DNA of 64,000 nt. Source: Neorhodopirellula lusitana. Lineage in GTDB: Bacteria; Planctomycetota; Planctomycetia; Pirellulales; Pirellulaceae. The notes beneath the pieces were generated by a model that was not told where the DNA came from, did not search any database, and worked only from the letters and a program-made list of their open reading frames with translations. The position numbers and the translations under genes are program-made. Position 1 is the first letter of the stretch. Every line of letters starts with the position of its first letter. Location of the stretch: assembly GCF_900182915.1 (NCBI RefSeq), contig NZ_FXUG01000001.1, positions 1,364,001 to 1,428,000 of the forward strand, given 5' to 3'. This document shows positions 44,493 through 53,615 of this stretch, in pieces.

Positions 44493-46310
44493 TTAGACTC
44501 GTCCGTACAGTGGGCCGAAGTTTTGGCAGGCGCGGAAGTCAGCTGCTTCGCGGTCTTCGGTCCCGAACGCATTCCAAGCACTGGGGCGGAACACGCGGTC
44601 TTCTTCCACGTTGTGCATGTAAACCGGGATTCGCAACAGCGACGCCAGCGTGATGAAGAGGTGCCCGACATGACCGGCGGTCATGACGCAGTGATTGGCA
44701 CCCCAATTGTTCATGACTTCGTAAGTTGAGCGGAATACGCCGGAGTCTTTCAGTGTGGGCGCGAACCAAGTCGTTGGCCAAGTTGGGTTGGTCCGTTGAT
44801 CCAGTACATCGTGAACCTTGGTGGGAAGCTCAACGGTGAAGCCTTCGGCGATTTGCAAGGCTGGGCCGAGTCCATCAACCAGGTTGATGCGGGTCATCGT
44901 TGCAGGCATTCCACCCAGCGTGCTGTAGCGAGTGCTCATGCCACCGCCAGGGAAGTATTCCGTCACCGACGGGTGCCAGGTTGTTGCTTTCAGGCACTTA
45001 TCGACTTCTTCGTCGCTGATGTCCCAGAATGGCTTCATCGTGGGTGTACCATCGGCTGCACTTTGTTGGCCGGTGCCGTCCAGCGTGGCAGGTCCTGAAT
45101 TGATCAGGTGCAACAAGCCATCCGAAGCGTGGCCTTCGAGTTGGTAGCCATCGCAAACCTGTGAAACCGCATCAGGGCTCCAGTAAGTTCGCAGGTCGGC
45201 GAACACCTGTGCCGTGTTGGTCAGTAAGTGACCGAACAGCATTGTGGCACCATTGAGGGCATCGTTTTCGGTCGCGACGATGTAGGGAGCTCGTTTTCCG
45301 TTCCAGTCAAACGAGGTGTTCAGGATCGCTTCCATGAAGTCCCCATTGGGGAAGTGGTCGGTCCACTGACGTTGGCCCTGGAAACCGGCCGCGATCGCTT
45401 GGTGCCCTTGAGCTTGTTCGCCCAACCCCATGTCGACCAACTTGGGATTGCCCACCATCAGGTCTCGCGCGATCAGCGACATCTTCACGTTGTCTTCCCA
45501 CTCGGTGTCGAGGGTCTCGCGGGAACGTTTTTGGTCTTCGGTGTTGTAGTCGTCGCCTTCGGGGCAGTTTTCCTTGACCCAAGCTAATGCTTTGTCGAAC
45601 TCGGCTTGGTCGTACTGTCCCTTACGCATCCGGCCTGCAAATTCGCTCATGTCGATGTCTTCGACACGCATGCCCAACCATTTTTCCCAAAACGCGAAGT
45701 CGACCATCGATCCAGCGATACCCATCGAGGTGCCGCCCATCGATAGATAAGCTTTGCCCCGCATCAAAGCCGCGGCAAGTCCGCACTGGGCGAAGTTCAA
45801 GATCTTTTCCTGAACGTCCGCTGGCATGTTTTCGTCGCCAGCTTCTTGGACGTCACGCCCATAGATGCCGAAGGCGGGAACGCCCTTTTGGGTGTGGCCG
45901 GCCAACGCGGCCGCAAGGTAAACCGCGCCAGGACGCTCGGTTCCGTTGTAACCAAACACGGCCTTGGGACGCAGTGGATCCATGTCCATTGTTTCGGATC
46001 CGTAGCACCAACAAGGTGTCACGGTCAGCGACACGCCAACGTTCTCGCGGCGGAACAACGCTTCGGCAGCGGATGCTTCGGCGATCCCACCAATGCAGCT
46101 TTCAGCGATCACGCACTTCACCGGATCCCCGTTGGGATAACGAATGTTCGCTTCGATCATGCTGGCAACGCGGCCAGCCAAGCCCATGGTTTGATCTTCC
46201 AGAGACTCGCGTACACCGCCCAGGCGTCCGTCAATCGTGGGACGAATGCCGATTTTGGGAAGGTCGCCTTGGAAGACGCTGGGTGAGGTTGGGTTGGCGC
46301 TCATGGACAA
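44493..46310 (-). CDS. fucI: L-fucose isomerase
   Basis: Mn-dependent ketol isomerase, L-fucose to L-fuculose (also D-arabinose to D-ribulose), 605 residues. Metal/catalytic residues align with the E. coli enzyme: E348 in [10 protein letters not shown] and D372 in [10 protein letters not shown], 24 residues apart as in the known enzyme (E337, D361). The third ligand His is in [15 protein letters not shown]. First gene of the operon and divergent from a XylR/AraC-type regulator, which probably controls it. Confidence 0.95.
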   Translation of the reverse strand: MSMSANPTSPSVFQGDLPKIGIRPTIDGRLGGVRESLEDQTMGLAGRVASMIEANIRYPNGDPVKCVIAESCIGGIAEASAAEALFRRENVGVSLTVTPCWCYGSETMDMDPLRPKAVFGYNGTERPGAVYLAAALAGHTQKGVPAFGIYGRDVQEAGDENMPADVQEKILNFAQCGLAAALMRGKAYLSMGGTSMGIAGSMVDFAFWEKWLGMRVEDIDMSEFAGRMRKGQYDQAEFDKALAWVKENCPEGDDYNTEDQKRSRETLDTEWEDNVKMSLIARDLMVGNPKLVDMGLGEQAQGHQAIAAGFQGQRQWTDHFPNGDFMEAILNTSFDWNGKRAPYIVATENDALNGATMLFGHLLTNTAQVFADLRTYWSPDAVSQVCDGYQLEGHASDGLLHLINSGPATLDGTGQQSAADGTPTMKPFWDISDEEVDKCLKATTWHPSVTEYFPGGGMSTRYSTLGGMPATMTRINLVDGLGPALQIAEGFTVELPTKVHDVLDQRTNPTWPTTWFAPTLKDSGVFRSTYEVMNNWGANHCVMTAGHVGHLFITLASLLRIPVYMHNVEEDRVFRPSAWNAFGTEDREAADFRACQNFGPLYGRV

Positions 46311-46614
46311 GTTCCTAGTTGGGGGTGGAATGTGGTATGAGATGATACAGGCACAGCAGAGACGGTGGGGCTCGCAGGATCCTCTTGAATTCGTTCCCTA
46401 GCGAATTATCTCGCCTGAAGCGTTCTGGATCCGATGTGGACCCAAGCAAGAACGTTACCCAATCGAATGAGAGAACAATATGCGTCGCAGGTTCAGTTGG
46501 CCTTTTAGCCCCAAATTTAGTTGCATTACGCCGATGAGCGAGAATAGAATGCGACATTCGGATATGGATTTGCGACGAGTCGGTCAGCTGCTGACCGAAC
46601 CCTAGGGATGAGCA
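46311..46614. other. Divergent regulatory region fucI / regulator
   Basis: About 300 bases between the fucI start and the regulator start; both promoters must lie here. A palindrome at 46581-46597 (described separately) is the one clear structure. No reading frame is convincing. Confidence 0.45.
46581..46597. promoter_or_regulatory. Palindrome before the XylR-type regulator
   Basis: CGGTCAGCTGCTGACCG is a 7-base inverted repeat around CTG, ending 17 bases before the regulator ATG. It could be an operator for autoregulation, or a leader hairpin ahead of the AGGGATG ribosome-binding region. Confidence 0.4.
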
Positions 46615-47796
46615 ATGAAGCAGAAATCACGACCGCGAATCGCATTGATTGTCGAAGGGTCTCGCGCCTACGGACGAGAGTTGCTGCGAGGGATCGCACT
46701 CTACGCTCGAACGCAGGTGGACTGGTCGTTGCTGGCACAAGAGATGACGCTGGATTCGGACATCCCGGATTGGCTGAGTAGTTCCCGGTTGAGTGGCGTG
46801 ATTGCTCGCCTGGATTCGCGGACGGTCGCCCCCCTGCGTCAATTAAATGTCCCGATTGTGGACGTTCGGTGCAGTCGCAAGTTTGAGGGGATACCACAGG
46901 TCGCCACGGACAATCGACGGGTGGCGGAGATGGCGTTTGAGCATCTTCAAGAACGAGGCTATCGGCGATTTGCGTTTTGTGGGTTTCGCTTTGCGGAGTA
47001 TTCGGAGGAGCGGCTGACCTATTTTCGTGAGTTTGTCCGTGACGCCGGCCACCAGCTTTCTGTCTACGAAACCCCCGGCAAGCCAAGTGACACGCTGACC
47101 GCAATTGAGCAATCCGGCATGGCTGATTTCGGCCCCATGTCCCAGTGGCTCGCTTCGCTGGAGCGTCCGACCGGCTTGTTCGTTTGCAACGACATCCGTG
47201 GTCAACAGGTTTTGAATGCCTGTCGCAAAGAGGAAATTGCGGTGCCGGATGATCTCGGCATCATTGGCGTCGATGACGACGATGCGTTGTGCTTGCTTTG
47301 TGATCCCACGCTATCCAGCGTCCGGCCTAATGCGGAGTTGGTTGGGTATCGAGCCGCCGAAGTTCTCAATCAAATGCTGCAAGGTTTGCGTCCTGAAGTA
47401 GAGGTTGATTCCATCCCGCCCAAGTTTGTCGCCGAGCGGATGTCGACTCAGGTGGTTGCGGTGGAAGACGAAGAATTGGCACGCGTGTGTCGGTTCATAC
47501 GTCTGCATGCGTGTGAGGGGATCAACGTGAACGATGTGTGTGAGTTCACGTCCTTGTCACGTCGTCAGCTGGAACGCCGCTTCCGAGAAGTCTTGGGTCG
47601 CACGCCGCACGAACAGATCACGGCAATGCAAGTTGATCGGGTCAAGCAATTGCTGCGTGAGACTGACATGACGCTGGAACGCATTTCACCTAAGGCGGGG
47701 TACCATCACAAAGAGCGGCTTAGTGCTGTGTTCAAGCGTGAGACCGGCGAGCCGCCGGGAGAGTATCGGCGCAGGAGTAGAGCCGCGTCGAATTAA
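46615..47796 (+). CDS. XylR-type AraC family transcriptional regulator
   Basis: Sugar-responsive activator of 393 residues. The N-terminal part (about 7-280) resembles a LacI-type periplasmic-binding fold (RIALIVEGSRAYGRELLRG, TGLFVCNDIRGQQVLNA, GIIGVDDDDALCLLCDPTL). The C-terminal AraC helix-turn-helix pair is at about 290-385 (SRRQLERRFREVLGRTPHEQI, ERISPKAGYHHKERLSAVF). This layout is that of E. coli XylR. It faces fucI, so it likely controls the deoxyhexose operon. A short AGGGA precedes the ATG. Confidence 0.9.
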   Translation: MKQKSRPRIALIVEGSRAYGRELLRGIALYARTQVDWSLLAQEMTLDSDIPDWLSSSRLSGVIARLDSRTVAPLRQLNVPIVDVRCSRKFEGIPQVATDNRRVAEMAFEHLQERGYRRFAFCGFRFAEYSEERLTYFREFVRDAGHQLSVYETPGKPSDTLTAIEQSGMADFGPMSQWLASLERPTGLFVCNDIRGQQVLNACRKEEIAVPDDLGIIGVDDDDALCLLCDPTLSSVRPNAELVGYRAAEVLNQMLQGLRPEVEVDSIPPKFVAERMSTQVVAVEDEELARVCRFIRLHACEGINVNDVCEFTSLSRRQLERRFREVLGRTPHEQITAMQVDRVKQLLRETDMTLERISPKAGYHHKERLSAVFKRETGEPPGEYRRRSRAASN

Positions 47797-47871
47797 TATG
47801 GGCAGGTAGCTGCGTTTGAGCTTCATGCCAGACGCCATCGCAAGCCAGCCTGCATTGAGCGTCAAACGCTG

Positions 47872-49323
47872 CTAGCGGCGTGGTAGCCAGCCTGCGACCG
47901 AAGGCTGCTTTTTAAGGCTGACTTCGCCGTCGCTGCGGAGATCGGAATCGCCCGAGCGAAGTCGAGCGAAGAACACCACCGAGTCGCCTTCGGGGAGTTG
48001 CCCCTTCCAGCGAATCGGGACGGTGGTGGCAAAGCCGTTGCCGTGATTGGCGCGGCTAAGCGTTTCCAGTTCTCGAAGTTGGTTGGTGTCAAAGTCCCAA
48101 CGACCGAGCTTGGCTTCTTCACCAGTCTTGCTGGTGTCCAGTGCGATCACGCTAACGTAGGTCGGGTACTTTGGAAGCGATCGTGTTTTCGCAACCGACG
48201 CATCTTTCAGTTTTTCAGTTGGATCGTGATCCCGACCTAGCAATGCGATTGGATGCCCGTACGGGTCGTCGGCCCGAATGACGAGATCAACGCCCTGGGT
48301 TGTGATCGCATCTGGATTGCCAGTGCCATCATCCACCACTTTGACTTGACTGGATGTCACATCGATTCGAATCTTGGCGGGACGCAGTTCGATTTGCGGT
48401 GCCGAGCCAGCGACGCGGCCCAGGCCTCCCAGTACGTTCAAGCCGAACGGCAAATCAATCTTGCCGGGGGGCCCGTCGGGGCGCCCGTTCGGTGCGTTCG
48501 GTGGAAGCGGCATGCCGGGTTCAATCGGATTGATTTTTAGGTCGCCTGGACCTGGCGGTGTTGGTCCACCGGGTGGCGGCAAAAGGTCGGGGATGGTCAT
48601 CGAGCCAGGGCCAGAACCGTTCAGGCCAGAATTACCTGAGCCAGGACTTTGGAACTGGCCGGGGTCAACGAGCGTGCCGGGTTCAACCAGTTCGCTCGGG
48701 TCAAGCAATTCACCTGGATCCATCGGCGTGCCTGGATCAACCAAGGTGCCGGGGTCAACGAGGTCGCCGATGTCCAAAAGCTCATCGGGATCTCGAGGCG
48801 ATGTTGACTTGGGGGTGTTCGTGCTGGGATCCGGTTTCGGTGTCGGGATTTCCATATTCCCCGAGTCCGGTGTGGCGGAATTGGCTCGGTTGGTGTTCCC
48901 GCCGGAGGAGTCGCCGCTAGAGCTGGAGCCGTCTTTCGGATCGGTCAACGGTGATTGTGATGTGCCGCGAGGGCGGAATGCGTCGTTGACGGGAGGATCG
49001 TCGAAGCCACTACCTAGGTCATTGTGGTAAGTGTCGTTGGTTGAACGCAGCTGATTTCGGTGATCTTGGTCGCTTGAAGATGCGGCGCGGTTCGAACGCG
49101 CTCGCTTCTCATCCCTTTCCAATTCCGATGCACGCTCTCGGCGAAGCTTGTCGATCAGGATGCGGTTTTCGTAGTCGGCTTCGTAAAGCTGGTCTTCCAG
49201 GATACGCACTTCCTGTTGCAGCTTTTGGCGGTACATGTCCTCTTGTGCGCGCCCGCGGCAACCCAATGTGCAGACGGACATCAGTGCTAAGCTGGCTAAA
49301 GCGATGCCGCCATGCATGTGCAT
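47872..49323 (-). CDS. Repeat-rich lipoprotein of unknown function
   Basis: Lipoprotein of 483 residues. The N-terminus MHMHGGIALASLALMSVCTLGC carries a lipobox ending LGC near residue 22. A Gln/Glu/Arg-rich coiled coil follows (about 26-75). The middle is Ser/Asp/Pro/Gly-rich and contains about seven hexapeptide repeats of the form [VML][DE]P[GS][TE][LP] (DNA about 48650-48785), then a Gly/Pro-rich stretch. The C-terminal about 170 residues look folded (VTSSQVKVVDDGTGNPDAIT onward). The frame is open to 49449 upstream, but the lipobox signal favours the ATG at 49323. Downstream of the two omp85-like genes on the same strand; no family recognised. Confidence 0.6.
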   Translation of the reverse strand: MHMHGGIALASLALMSVCTLGCRGRAQEDMYRQKLQQEVRILEDQLYEADYENRILIDKLRRERASELERDEKRARSNRAASSSDQDHRNQLRSTNDTYHNDLGSGFDDPPVNDAFRPRGTSQSPLTDPKDGSSSSGDSSGGNTNRANSATPDSGNMEIPTPKPDPSTNTPKSTSPRDPDELLDIGDLVDPGTLVDPGTPMDPGELLDPSELVEPGTLVDPGQFQSPGSGNSGLNGSGPGSMTIPDLLPPPGGPTPPGPGDLKINPIEPGMPLPPNAPNGRPDGPPGKIDLPFGLNVLGGLGRVAGSAPQIELRPAKIRIDVTSSQVKVVDDGTGNPDAITTQGVDLVIRADDPYGHPIALLGRDHDPTEKLKDASVAKTRSLPKYPTYVSVIALDTSKTGEEAKLGRWDFDTNQLRELETLSRANHGNGFATTVPIRWKGQLPEGDSVVFFARLRSGDSDLRSDGEVSLKKQPSVAGWLPRR

Positions 49324-50052
49324 CCACTCACCCGACGCGGCGATTGATGGCCGTTGGTTCGGGGGCTGGTTGGGTCGCAGTGCGGATGAATCAGCGAGGC
49401 GTTTCAAGGTTTTGTTCGCGTCAGACAATCGTTGGCAGAAAGTTTCCAATTTGACTTAAGTGCGAACTAACAAATGCCGGGGCTTGGTGTCAATGCGATC
49501 CGGAATGAACGGTTGCCGGGCTGGGACGCGAAAATCGGCTCGAAAACGCAGCCGACGCTGTCCTCTCAATAAAAAGTCGCTCTCGGAAGCCTGACCCGTT
49601 GAGCCTGAGCCGCGGGTATCGGAGTAAGACCGGCGGCGACCTTCTTGCCGCTGGGCTCGGTGGTCTGTCGGGTTTCAGGCGAACATTCCCGACTCTCACG
49701 GTGACTCAACAGTGATGAGTCTGATTTGCTGCAATGGCCGGACGCCTCAGGAGCCTTTCAGCCACAAGCGTCGCAACGCCACTGGCTGTCACGATGTCGC
49801 AAATATTGCATCGCTGAGGTAGCCGAGATCAGTTAGCCGTGATCAGTTCGGCAGCAATCAGTTCGGCAGCGATCCGTTCGGCCGTGCCGGGTGTGAAAAG
49901 AAATGCCCGGCTTCTTTGATGTCTCCCCAAGGGCTCGTCCCCGTGGCACGTTGGGGTGGACGTGCGGCGAGTTCGTGTCGACCTTGTTGAATCGTTGCGG
50001 GCAACGATTCATCGATTGTCAGCTGTTCAAAGTGTGTCCGGTCGAATTCACG
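49324..50052. other. Long intergenic region with direct repeats and a hairpin
   Basis: About 730 bases between the outer-membrane barrel gene and the lipoprotein gene. At 49827-49885 four imperfect 14-15-base units occur (GATCAGTTCGGCAGC and variants). At 49886-49911 GCCGGG and CCCGGC form a hairpin, a possible end of the barrel transcript. Parts around 49500-49700 are GC-rich with no supported gene. Confidence 0.45.
49886..49911 (-). terminator. Possible terminator after the barrel gene
   Basis: Arms GCCGGG and CCCGGC with a 14-base loop, about 140 bases past the barrel stop. Short stem and no clean T-run, so only a weak call. Confidence 0.3.
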
Positions 50053-51630
50053 TTACCGGGCGGCACTCATGTAGAAGCTAAACATCTGCTCTTCGTCGAA
50101 CGGTGCCGAGTGGACTGGGAAGGCAAAGTCGAATGCCAGTGGAGCGGGACCCAACATCGGGATTGCAACACGGAAGCCAAAACCGGGAGCAACACGGAAG
50201 TTCTCGCTGTTGATCTCGATGTCTTCTTCGACCGTTCCAAAGTCCACGAACGCCACGCCTCGGAAAGCGTCGTCAGCGGTCAGCGGGAACATGTATTCCA
50301 GTGAGTTAAGCCATTGGAAGCGACCACCGACTTCGACACCGCTTTCTTTGGGGCTGGCACCGCGGAAGTCGTAACCGCGAATCGTGGCGTAACCACCAGC
50401 AAAGAAGTTTTCGAAAATGGGAGTGTCATCGCCGCTGATGCCAAGCTTGGTGCCGAACGACAAGGTTTGCTTACCACTACCGTCGGCCCGTTGACGGGTC
50501 AGCCAGTACTTGCGGTATTCACCTTCGTATCGACCGTACTCAAAGTCACCAAACGCTTGTTCGTAGCTGGCCTTGATGTAGTGTCCTTCGCTAGGTTGTA
50601 GCGGGCTGTTTCGAGTGTCGTGAATCAGCGAGAACATGCCACTGTAAAGCGCGTTGTCGCCGTTGGCGACGACCTCGTTCAGCTTCGCAACGGTGGCGGA
50701 ACTGGGGTCGGTGATCTTGACGTTTTGGCCGTTCAGTCCGGCGCTGATCGAAAGGTCGGGCGTGATTCGGTAGCCGAAGCTGATCCGGCCGCCCATTCGT
50801 TCTTCATCCCAATCATCAAACTGTCGGTCGTACAGGAATCCTGACAACGACATGCTGATTGGAAGATATCCGAACAAGTTGGGGTCAGCAAACTGAGCGG
50901 TGTAGCGTTGGAATTCGCTGCCGGGAACCGCTTCAATACGCAAGGTTTGTCCGGCTCCGCGAAACGCGGTTCCGCTGAACAGGTCCTGGAACGATCGGGG
51001 CCATCGAGTGATGTCAAAGTTGCGTTCGTCAATCGTGACTTGTCCGGTCACGCCGGCGTCACTGTTCACCGCACCACCAAACATGATCCGGCCCGTACGA
51101 GCGGGATAACCTTGGATTACCAAATCCGCTTCACGCACGGCAGGTCCGCTGGACATCGGTGGATAAGGAGCCACGTTTCCGTAGGTGGTCGTGTCCAGAC
51201 CATTGTTGGGCGTTGCGGTGATGGGAGCGTCGAACGTGGGGGTGGCTGCCGATGGGGTGCCGTAAGCTGGGGGCGCGCCGTAAGTGGTCCCCGAGTTTGC
51301 TGGGGCTCCGTAGGTGGTTGGTGCCCCGTAGTTGGATGGCGTGTTGTTGTAGGTCGACCCGCTCAAGCTGGGTGGTGTCGACTGGGGCGCGTAAGTGGTT
51401 TGTGGTGCGGTGGAGGGTGGAGCAACCGAGTACGCCGAAGGGGCGCCGTATTGAGCGTTGGCGGTTGGCAGCGATGTTGCTAAGCAGGCAGCTACTGCCC
51501 AGGTCAACACGCTTGCCGGCGAAGGTAACCAGCGAGTTGAGTGCATCATGAGTTTGCTCAGCATGGGAAGTTCGTCGCACTTCCGAAGGAATGTAAGTCG
51601 ATCTAGGTGGCGGCTCGGGTGGGGCTTCAT
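50053..51630 (-). CDS. Omp85/BamA beta-barrel half, encoded separately
   Basis: Outer-membrane barrel of the Omp85 (surface-antigen D15) family, 525 residues, with no POTRA repeats of its own. Its own signal peptide is visible (WAVAACLATSLPTANAQ, about 43-59). A low-complexity stretch rich in YGAP/TYG (about 60-150) leads to ADLVIQGYPARTGRIMFGG, which looks like the last strand of a final POTRA, then barrel strands (DLSISAGLNGQNVKI, FSLIHDTRNSPLQPSEGHY, FFAGGYATIRGYDFRGASP, GFGFRVAIPMLGP) to the C-terminal FYMSAAR. The VRGYDFRG-like motif of Omp85 loop 6 is present as IRGYDFRG. The ATG overlaps the upstream gene stop (ATGA), with AAGGAT before it; internal ATGs at 51564 and 51546 are alternatives. 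Confidence 0.8.
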   Translation of the reverse strand: MKPHPSRHLDRLTFLRKCDELPMLSKLMMHSTRWLPSPASVLTWAVAACLATSLPTANAQYGAPSAYSVAPPSTAPQTTYAPQSTPPSLSGSTYNNTPSNYGAPTTYGAPANSGTTYGAPPAYGTPSAATPTFDAPITATPNNGLDTTTYGNVAPYPPMSSGPAVREADLVIQGYPARTGRIMFGGAVNSDAGVTGQVTIDERNFDITRWPRSFQDLFSGTAFRGAGQTLRIEAVPGSEFQRYTAQFADPNLFGYLPISMSLSGFLYDRQFDDWDEERMGGRISFGYRITPDLSISAGLNGQNVKITDPSSATVAKLNEVVANGDNALYSGMFSLIHDTRNSPLQPSEGHYIKASYEQAFGDFEYGRYEGEYRKYWLTRQRADGSGKQTLSFGTKLGISGDDTPIFENFFAGGYATIRGYDFRGASPKESGVEVGGRFQWLNSLEYMFPLTADDAFRGVAFVDFGTVEEDIEINSENFRVAPGFGFRVAIPMLGPAPLAFDFAFPVHSAPFDEEQMFSFYMSAAR

Positions 51631-53147
51631 CGCAGCATATCCTTCCGCGGTATCACCTTGATGTCCGGTGTCGCAGCAATCGCTGGATTGGTTTCCAGTA
51701 GTTGGCTACGCTCAATTCGGCGGCGGCTCAGTTCAAGTGTTTTGCGGTCAATCCAATCGCCTTCACGCATGTCGACTAAGTTCAACATGGTGGTTTCTCG
51801 CATTAAGTGCGGCTCGCCGTCAATGTTGACCATGATTCGGCCAACCTTCCAACGATCGCCTTCGGTGATTTCGTACACGATGTCAGCGACGCCGTTTTCG
51901 TCACGCATGATTGTCTTCGGTTTGACTTCCGCGTAGATGAATCCAAGTTCGCCGTAGCCGTAGACCAGTTCGCCCACATCGCGACGCATGATCGTGCCGT
52001 CGAACATGTCGCCTTCTTTTAGTTCAAGGCGAGCACGCAGTGATTCTTCGGTGATGAATTCGTTTCCGACAATTTGCATGTCGCCGATGCGGAATCGAGG
52101 ACCTTCTTTGACGACGAAGACAACGGTCACCCATTTTCCGGATTCGTCGTACTCAATGCGACGTCCCACGGTGGCGGTTAAAAAACCGAGTGAGTGGTAG
52201 TATGCGGACAGGCTGTCGACATCTTGGTCGATTTTCTTCAGGTCCGCGGTGTTGCCTAGGTAGCTCATGAACCCAGCCATGGGGCCGCGTGAGCTGATGA
52301 TCTTTTTTAGACGTGCTTCGGTGACGATCGTGCTGCCTTCGACTTGAATGTCAGCGATTCGTTCTTTGGGACCTTCGTTGATTCGGAAAATCACGGTTCC
52401 CGGTGGCACCAGGGATGCATCCATCGCGGGCGTTTGGCCGGAGCCAAAATCTTGACCCGCGATCGTGGCGGAGACAGCGGCTTGATTGAAGCCTTCTTCT
52501 TGGTAGTAGTCAACCAATCGGCGGCGACCGGACTCAACGGAGAATTCGCTAAGCGGGTCTCCCACTGTCACACCAACGCGGCCCGCGATTTCGCGGTCGT
52601 TTAATGCACGGTTGCCGTGGAAGATGACTTTGCTGACCATCGGGCGTTCGTGAACATAAAACGTGACTTCCACGTTGGGCGTGTTCGCGGCGACCGAATC
52701 GGGTGCCCCCAGGCTTTCTTGAGGGCCTCGGGACGTCAAGGGTTTTACTTCAAAGGTGACTTGATCGAACGAGCCCATGTCATTGAGTCGACGAACGTCT
52801 GTCAAAACCGTTTCGGAGTCGTAGAAGCGACCTTTGCGGGTTTGCAATTCGGTGAAAATATCGGCGGAAGAAACCGATTTGTTCCCGATGATTCGAACCG
52901 ATCCGACGATTGAGTCGCCGCTCTCGCGACGAAACGCCATCCCTGCGTGTGTGTGGATGTGGTCTCGGAATCGTGGCTTTTCAATAGCCGATGGAGCCTG
53001 GGCACCACCACCGCCTCCCATGCCACCGCCGCCCATTTGGGCAGATGCAGGCGACGCGAGTGCGAATGCAGTGAGAATCCATGCGAACATCCCACGACCG
53101 GTTGCGGACGTGAGTGTATGACGACAATGTGAAATCGACCGAATCAA
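51627..53147 (-). CDS. Periplasmic protein with five POTRA domains (BamA N-terminal half)
   Basis: Protein of 506 residues that carries the POTRA part of a BamA-type assembly factor and no barrel. After a signal peptide (MFAWILTAFALASPASAQ) and Gly-rich linker, five POTRA starts are visible: SVRIIGNKSVSSADI, KVIFHGNRALNDREI, DIQVEGSTIVTEARL, MQIVGNEFITEESL and RIMVNIDGEPHLMRE. The fifth stops after its helix (RRRIERSQLLETNP), just where the barrel gene begins. The TTG at 53147 is my preferred start: AGGAAGGAT lies 9 bases before it and the signal peptide then has a basic start. The frame is open to 53297. Role inferred: outer-membrane protein insertion together with the next gene. Confidence 0.8.
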   Translation of the reverse strand: MIRSISHCRHTLTSATGRGMFAWILTAFALASPASAQMGGGGMGGGGGAQAPSAIEKPRFRDHIHTHAGMAFRRESGDSIVGSVRIIGNKSVSSADIFTELQTRKGRFYDSETVLTDVRRLNDMGSFDQVTFEVKPLTSRGPQESLGAPDSVAANTPNVEVTFYVHERPMVSKVIFHGNRALNDREIAGRVGVTVGDPLSEFSVESGRRRLVDYYQEEGFNQAAVSATIAGQDFGSGQTPAMDASLVPPGTVIFRINEGPKERIADIQVEGSTIVTEARLKKIISSRGPMAGFMSYLGNTADLKKIDQDVDSLSAYYHSLGFLTATVGRRIEYDESGKWVTVVFVVKEGPRFRIGDMQIVGNEFITEESLRARLELKEGDMFDGTIMRRDVGELVYGYGELGFIYAEVKPKTIMRDENGVADIVYEITEGDRWKVGRIMVNIDGEPHLMRETTMLNLVDMREGDWIDRKTLELSRRRIERSQLLETNPAIAATPDIKVIPRKDMLR

Positions 53148-53615
53148 CGAGCGGATCCTTCCTGAATGGGATTCGTTTCGGAATCCTGGGTGGTCGCTAA
53201 AACACATCCAGTACGTGTTTTGCGGCATTTCAGCACTCCGGTCTACGTTCCTACCAACGTCGAGAGCCCGAACACAAGGTGAATCCCATGAAAGCACCGC
53301 AGCAACCGCAGCGGGTTTCGCTTCGAGGTCAATTGATCCTCTAAGCTGATTCGCTTTGACGATGATTCGCTTTGAAGTTCGGGGAATGCCGGTTCCGGCC
53401 GTTGTGAGTTAGAGACTTGAGTCAGACGAACTGGATGGCTTGATTGTTGCGACGCATGCATCAATGGTGGTCGCACTCTCATTTTTCTTGTAAATCGTCT
53501 TGCTTGTGCGGCACGCAGTGGCAAGAAAGAGGGTTGAAAAAACAGGGGCTCCCCCGACCTCTCGACCCAAGCGTGAAACTTTCCCGCGGCCATCCGACCT
53601 TTCACAGGCAATTCG
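53148..53615. other. Intergenic divergent region
   Basis: About 470 bases between the POTRA gene and the SASA esterase gene, which point away from each other. A 13-base direct repeat (TGATTCGCTTTGA, near 53347 and 53360) is present. I see no clear gene. Both promoters must lie here. Confidence 0.35.

Noticed and set aside
37661-47796. Bacterial microcompartment locus
   Set aside because: The enzymes fit a lactaldehyde pathway, but no shell protein gene or encapsulation-type enzyme tail is seen.
49903-50304. Plus-strand open frame over the end of the barrel gene
   Set aside because: It is the complement of a well-supported gene and has no start signal.
50053-53147. Sequencing frameshift as the cause of the split BamA
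   Set aside because: The second gene begins with its own signal peptide and a repeat spacer, which a frameshift would not create; still listed as a check.
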